Source: Tsuneonella sp. CC-YZS046
GTDB lineage: Bacteria > Pseudomonadota > Alphaproteobacteria > Sphingomonadales > Sphingomonadaceae
Assembly (NCBI RefSeq): GCF_035581365.1
Contig: NZ_CP141590.1
Span: forward strand, 1,860,001 to 1,924,000
Reading direction: 5' to 3'
DNA length: 64,000 nt
Shown here in pieces: positions 60,143-64,000 of this stretch (the first letter of the stretch is position 1; each line of letters begins with the position of its first letter). The position numbers and the translations under genes were made by a program. A model generated the notes under the pieces. That model was not told the origin of the DNA and searched no databases. It saw only the letters and a program-made list of their open reading frames with translations.

Positions 60143-61237
60143 ATGGCAGGCGAACAATCCTATAGCTACGAGCAGGCCGGCGTTTCGATTGCCGCCGGCA
60201 ATGCACTGGTAAGGGCGATCGGCCCGCTTGTGAAGGCCACCGCGCGCCCTGGCGCCGATGCGGAACTGGGCGGCTTCGGCGGCTTCTTCGATCCCAAAGC
60301 CGCCGGCTATTCCGATCCGCTGCTGGTCGCCGCCAACGATGGCGTGGGCACCAAGGTCAAGCTGGCCATCGACCATGACCGGCATGACACGATCGGCATC
60401 GATCTGGTGGCGATGTGCGTGAACGACCTGATCGTGCAGGGCGCGGAACCGCTGTTCTTCCTGGACTATTTTGCCACAGGCAAGCTCGACAACGGCGTGG
60501 CCCAGCGAGTCGTCGCCAGCATCGCAGATGGCTGCAAGCTGGCCGGCTGCGCGCTGATCGGCGGCGAAACCGCGGAAATGCCCGGCATGTATGCGGCGGG
60601 CGACTACGATCTCGCCGGGTTCTGCGTTGGCGCGGTCGAGCGTGGCGAGCAATTGACCGGCGACAAGGTGGCCGAGGGGGATGTCCTGCTCGGCCTCGCA
60701 TCGTCAGGGGTGCATTCCAACGGCTACTCGCTGGTCCGGCGCCTAGCGGCGGACAAGGGCTGGAAGCTGGACCGCCCCGCCCTGTTCGACCAGGAAAAGC
60801 TGCTGATCGACGCGCTGATAGAGCCGACGCGGATATACGTCGCCAGCCTGCTGCCGATCATCCGGCAAGGCAGGATTCATGCCCTCGCCCACATCACCGG
60901 CGGCGGCCTGCTCGAGAATGTGCCCCGGGTCCTTCCCGCCGGGCTTCACGCCACGATCGAAGCGGATGCGTGGGAACAGCCGAGGCTGATGGCCTTCCTG
61001 CAGGCGCAGGGCAACATCGAGCCGGCCGAGATGGCGCGCACCTTCAATTGCGGGATCGGAATGGTCCTGGCCGTCGCGCCGGACCAGGCCGATGCGATCG
61101 CCGCGGATCTCCGGCAGGCAGGCGAAACGGTGTTTCGCATCGGCGGGATCGGCACGGGCCAGCGGGGCTGCACCGTGAAGGGCGCCGCCGGATGCTGGAG
61201 CGGACAGGATGACTGGACGGCGACCCACCATGCATAA
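60143..61237 (+). CDS. purM: Phosphoribosylformylglycinamidine cyclo-ligase
   Basis: PurM closes the imidazole ring to give AIR in purine synthesis. The 364-residue protein has [61 protein letters not shown] and the [15 protein letters not shown] region. Length and motifs are standard. The end overlaps purN, so the two are translationally coupled. Confidence 0.96.
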   Translation: MAGEQSYSYEQAGVSIAAGNALVRAIGPLVKATARPGADAELGGFGGFFDPKAAGYSDPLLVAANDGVGTKVKLAIDHDRHDTIGIDLVAMCVNDLIVQGAEPLFFLDYFATGKLDNGVAQRVVASIADGCKLAGCALIGGETAEMPGMYAAGDYDLAGFCVGAVERGEQLTGDKVAEGDVLLGLASSGVHSNGYSLVRRLAADKGWKLDRPALFDQEKLLIDALIEPTRIYVASLLPIIRQGRIHALAHITGGGLLENVPRVLPAGLHATIEADAWEQPRLMAFLQAQGNIEPAEMARTFNCGIGMVLAVAPDQADAIAADLRQAGETVFRIGGIGTGQRGCTVKGAAGCWSGQDDWTATHHA

Positions 61238-61832
61238 GGCGCGCGTCGCGGTTCTGATCTCCGGAACCGGCACCAACATGGCCGCGCTCGTCTATGCCGC
61301 GAAGGCCAGCGACTGCCCGTTCGAGATCGTGCTGGTCGCCAGCAACAATCCGGATGCGCCGGGCCTGCAGCTCGCGGCAGGCGAAGGCATCGAGACTTTC
61401 GCTCATTCCCATCGCGACATGACGCGCGAAGCGCATGACGCGATGATGCATGAGGCCCTGATCGTCGCGGGCGCGGATTATGTCGCCCTGGCGGGCTACA
61501 TGCGCATCCTGACGCCCGGATTCGTGGCGAAATGGGAAGGCCGGATGGTGAACATCCATCCCAGCCTGCTACCCAGATACAAGGGCCTTCATACCCATGA
61601 GCGCGCGCTGGCAGCGGGCGACAGCCATGGCGGTTGCTCGGTCCACCTCGTGACCGTGGAGCTGGATGACGGGCCGGTGCTGGGCCAGACTCCGGTGGCG
61701 ATCCTGCCCGGCGATACACCGGATACGCTGGCCGCGCGCGTGCTGATCGCGGAGCACCAGCTTTACAGCCGCTGCCTTGGGCGGCTCGTGCGGGGTGAGC
61801 ACGAGGACGCCGAAGTCTCCATCGGCGCCTGA
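61230..61832 (+). CDS. purN: Phosphoribosylglycinamide formyltransferase
   Basis: PurN formylates GAR with 10-formyltetrahydrofolate. The 200-residue protein has [18 protein letters not shown], the [20 protein letters not shown] catalytic stretch (His and Asn), and [15 protein letters not shown] with the catalytic Asp. The start is ATG 61230; an ATG at 61209 with GGACAGG before it is also possible and would add seven residues. It overlaps purM. Confidence 0.94.
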   Translation: MHKARVAVLISGTGTNMAALVYAAKASDCPFEIVLVASNNPDAPGLQLAAGEGIETFAHSHRDMTREAHDAMMHEALIVAGADYVALAGYMRILTPGFVAKWEGRMVNIHPSLLPRYKGLHTHERALAAGDSHGGCSVHLVTVELDDGPVLGQTPVAILPGDTPDTLAARVLIAEHQLYSRCLGRLVRGEHEDAEVSIGA

Positions 61833-61878
61833 GCGCGGCTCGATAGCCCGCATAGGGCAAGACGATTCCCGAAAATCG

Positions 61879-61905
61879 AAAAAGGCCGCCCCTTGCGGAG
61901 CGGCC
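61879..61905 (-). terminator. Rho-independent terminator of ndk
   Basis: GGCCGC pairs with GCGGCC around a 10-nt loop, followed on the minus strand by five U and a T-rich tail. It lies 29 nt past the ndk stop. It would also form on purMN transcripts but has no T run there. Confidence 0.9.
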
Positions 61906-61934
61906 CGATTCTCGCACGGCAATCGTCGTGGCGT

Positions 61935-62357
61935 TCAGCCTACGATTTCTTCCGGCTTGAAGAAGAAGTCGATTTCGATCTTCGCGTTCTCTTCGCTGTC
62001 CGAACCATGGACGGAGTTCGCCTCGATGCTTTCGGCAAAAGTCTTGCGGATCGTGCCCTCGGCGGCATCGGCCGGATTGGTCGCGCCCATGATGTCACGG
62101 TTGCGCTTCACCGCATCCTCGCCTTCGAGCACCTGCACGACGACCGGCCCGGAGGTCATGAATTGCACCAGCTCGCCGAAGAAGGGGCGTTCCTTGTGGA
62201 CGGCATAGAAACCCTCGGCCTGTTCGCGGCTCATATGGATGCGCTTGGATGCGACGACGCGCAGGCCCGCTTCTTCCAGCATCCTGGTTACCGCGCCGGT
62301 CAGGTTGCGGCGGGTGGCATCGGGCTTGATGATCGAAAAGGTGCGGGTAACCGCCAT
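61935..62357 (-). CDS. ndk: Nucleoside diphosphate kinase
   Basis: Ndk keeps NTP and dNTP pools level by phosphate exchange. The 140-residue protein has the usual length, the N-terminal [39 protein letters not shown] and the active-site His117 in NSVHGSDS. I chose the second of two adjacent ATGs because it is 7 nt from AAGGA. It is followed by a clear terminator. Confidence 0.97.
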   Translation of the reverse strand: MAVTRTFSIIKPDATRRNLTGAVTRMLEEAGLRVVASKRIHMSREQAEGFYAVHKERPFFGELVQFMTSGPVVVQVLEGEDAVKRNRDIMGATNPADAAEGTIRKTFAESIEANSVHGSDSEENAKIEIDFFFKPEEIVG

Positions 62358-62475
62358 CATGCGTTCCTTGGGTCAGTTGTTATGGGATTTGCGCGCGCCC
62401 CTAGCCGGGAAAATGCTGCGTCGCAAGGTCGGGCATGATGCCGGTGCCGATACCGCCCCTGTTGGCGCCGCTTCG

Positions 62476-62913
62476 CTATGGCCCTTCGCGCCATTTGCCG
62501 CCATCCTGCTTCCAGAACCGGCGATCAGCGCCCTCCTTTTCGCCCAGCATCCGCCAGCAGGCGCGGGCGCCGTCGATCTCCGCTTCCCCGAACAGCAGGA
62601 ACACGCGCTCGAAAGTTTCGGCCTCGCCCCGCCATTGCCCATCGGCGAACGCGACGAAGCGCGCGCCGTTCACCGGCTCGACCCGGTCCGAAAGCAGGAC
62701 CGGCTGCCGCGCCGCATGGGGGGCATCGACGCGGCCATGCGCCAGGAAGGCTTCCGGCTGACTCTCCCACAGGGCATCGTCGATCCGCTCGAGCGCGGCG
62801 GGATCGGACGATACCACCAGCAAGCGCTCGCCCGCGTTCAATGTGGCGCGCGCCAGCAAGGGCACCACCAGTTCGGCGGGATCGCGCGACAGCTGGTAGA
62901 AATCCACTCGCAC
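62476..62913 (-). CDS. holC: DNA polymerase III chi subunit
   Basis: The 145-residue protein (MRVDFYQLSRDPAELVVPLLARATLNAGERLLVV, ...RAPHAARQPVLLS-like core, ...WKQDGGKWREGP) fits HolC, which joins the clamp loader to SSB. The start is a GTG with GGAAGGGG upstream. It lies 18 nt after pepA, a pairing common in proteobacteria. The C-terminal KQDGGKW is a mark of alphaproteobacterial members. Confidence 0.9.
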   Translation of the reverse strand: MRVDFYQLSRDPAELVVPLLARATLNAGERLLVVSSDPAALERIDDALWESQPEAFLAHGRVDAPHAARQPVLLSDRVEPVNGARFVAFADGQWRGEAETFERVFLLFGEAEIDGARACWRMLGEKEGADRRFWKQDGGKWREGP

Positions 62914-62931
62914 AGGCGCCCCTTCCGCCGA

Positions 62932-64000
62932 TCAGCCCTCGTAATTGTCGCGGATGAAACGATCGAGCAGCCGCACGCCGAAGCCGGTCGCCCCCTTGTC
63001 CCAGGTCGCGCCCGGCTTGTCCGCCCAGACGGTGCCCGCAATATCGAGATGCGCCCATGGAGTGCCCTTGTCGACGTAGCGCTGTAGGAACTGCGCGGCG
63101 GTGATCGAGCCACCGAAGCGCGGCCCGACGTTCTTCATGTCGGCAATCGCGCTTTCCAGCATCTTGTCATAGGCCGGGCCGAGCGGGAACCGCCACAGGC
63201 GGTCGCCCGAGGCCTTGCCCGCCGCGTCGAGCTTGGCGGCAAGATCGTCGTCATTGCTGAACAGGCCGGCATATTCATGGGCCAGCGACAAGATGATCGC
63301 CCCGGTCAGCGTGGCGAGATCGACGATCGCGCGCGGCTGGACGTTCTTCTGGGTCCAGGTGAGCGCGTCGCACAGCACCAGCCGGCCTTCGGCATCCGTA
63401 TTAATCACCTCGATGGTCTGGCCGGACATGGAAGTGACCACATCGCCGGGCCGCTGGGCATTGCCGTCGGGCATGTTCTCCACCAGCCCGCAGACGCCAA
63501 CCACATTGGCCTTCGCCTTGCGCAAGGCCAGCGCGAGCATCGTGCCCGCGACCGCGCCCGCTCCGCCCATGTCCCACTTCATGTCCTCCATGCCGGCGGC
63601 GGGCTTGATCGAAATGCCGCCGGTATCGAACGTCACCCCCTTGCCGACGAAGGCCACCGGCTTCTCATCGCCCCCGCCATTCCAGCGAAGCACCAGAAGG
63701 CGCGGCGGACGCACCGAGCCTTGCGCGACCCCGAGCAAGGCCCCCATGCCGAGCGCGTGCATCTGTTCTTCGTCGAGAACGGAGATTTCAAGCCCCACCC
63801 CATCGAAACGCTGTTTACAACGATCGACAAAGCTCTCCGGATAAATGATATTCGCAGGCTCCGTCACCAGCTCCCGCGTGAAGGCCACGCCAGCCGCCAC
63901 CGCCAATTCGATGGTCCAGGCCTGCTCCGTGCCCTCGGGCGCGCCCAGAACGGCAATCCGGCCCAGCGAAGGTTTCTGATCGTCGCGCAGCCGCGTCCGG
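62932..64000 (-). CDS. pepA: Leucyl aminopeptidase (M17 family), N-terminus beyond the window
   Basis: The frame is open to the last base, so the N-terminal part is missing. The visible C-terminal catalytic half has the M17 dinuclear zinc site: [30 protein letters not shown], and [14 protein letters not shown]. It removes N-terminal residues from peptides as a cytoplasmic hexamer. The pepA-holC order is usual. The TTG at 63906 is inside the coding sequence, not a start. Confidence 0.94.
   Translation of the reverse strand, partial: RTRLRDDQKPSLGRIAVLGAPEGTEQAWTIELAVAAGVAFTRELVTEPANIIYPESFVDRCKQRFDGVGLEISVLDEEQMHALGMGALLGVAQGSVRPPRLLVLRWNGGGDEKPVAFVGKGVTFDTGGISIKPAAGMEDMKWDMGGAGAVAGTMLALALRKAKANVVGVCGLVENMPDGNAQRPGDVVTSMSGQTIEVINTDAEGRLVLCDALTWTQKNVQPRAIVDLATLTGAIILSLAHEYAGLFSNDDDLAAKLDAAGKASGDRLWRFPLGPAYDKMLESAIADMKNVGPRFGGSITAAQFLQRYVDKGTPWAHLDIAGTVWADKPGATWDKGATGFGVRLLDRFIRDNYEG

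Overview
The window is a GC-rich, densely coded chromosomal segment of an alphaproteobacterium, most likely a sphingomonad (Novosphingobium/Sphingobium-like). The call rests on three TonB-dependent receptors, an UrcA-family secreted protein, a DUF2794 protein, purSQ/purC and purMN, short intergenic gaps, many 4-nt start/stop overlaps and frequent GTG/TTG starts. I see no rRNA, tRNA, CRISPR array, insertion sequence or prophage. The first gene (PQQ dehydrogenase) and the last (pepA) are cut by the window edges.

Region 1 (1-4441): the C-terminal part of a PQQ/cytochrome c alcohol dehydrogenase converging on a large TonB-dependent receptor, with a strong terminator between them.

Region 2 (4.7-18.7 kb, all minus strand): a complete nitrate assimilation locus. 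Reading along transcription it is nasT (ANTAR antiterminator), nasS (nitrate sensor), leader 1, nrtA-nrtB-nrtCD-outer-membrane porin, leader 2, nirB-nirD-nasA-cobA. Nitrate would enter through the porin and the ABC transporter, be reduced by NasA to nitrite and by NirBD to ammonium, with CobA feeding siroheme to NirB. Both leaders carry two small hairpins with six-base loops of the form A-x-x-G-x-x, the second overlapping a Rho-independent terminator. This is the expected RNA target of an ANTAR protein, so nitrate would act through NasS and NasT to release transcription of both operons. The leaders also share two extra conserved elements that this model does not explain.

Region 3 (18.7-29.5 kb): an Amj-like membrane protein, then a sulfur uptake block: SLC13/TrkA-C permease, Rrf2 regulator, cysP-cysT-cysW-cysA-yezD, followed by a second TonB receptor and a membrane protein of unknown function. 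Nitrate and sulfate assimilation are therefore adjacent.

Region 4 (29.6-39.9 kb): an UrcA protein; a four-gene minus-strand cluster (phosphotransferase, unknown helical protein, CitE-like lyase, small dimeric-barrel protein) that may be an undescribed catabolic unit; a DEAD-box helicase with a long upstream region; an SDR; and bioF-bioD-bioA with a GNAT gene upstream.

Region 5 (40-64 kb): housekeeping genes with insertions. purC and purSQ are separated by a diacylglycerol kinase-like gene, an M16 metalloprotease lipoprotein and a ZnuD-like TonB receptor. The glmU and glmS genes are separated by a VapBC toxin-antitoxin module that abuts glmS. A GGDEF/EAL protein and an AT-richer methyltransferase lie between. 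Then come gph, an SDR, a DUF2066-hda-cysE-DUF2794 operon divergent from purM-purN, and ndk, holC and pepA.
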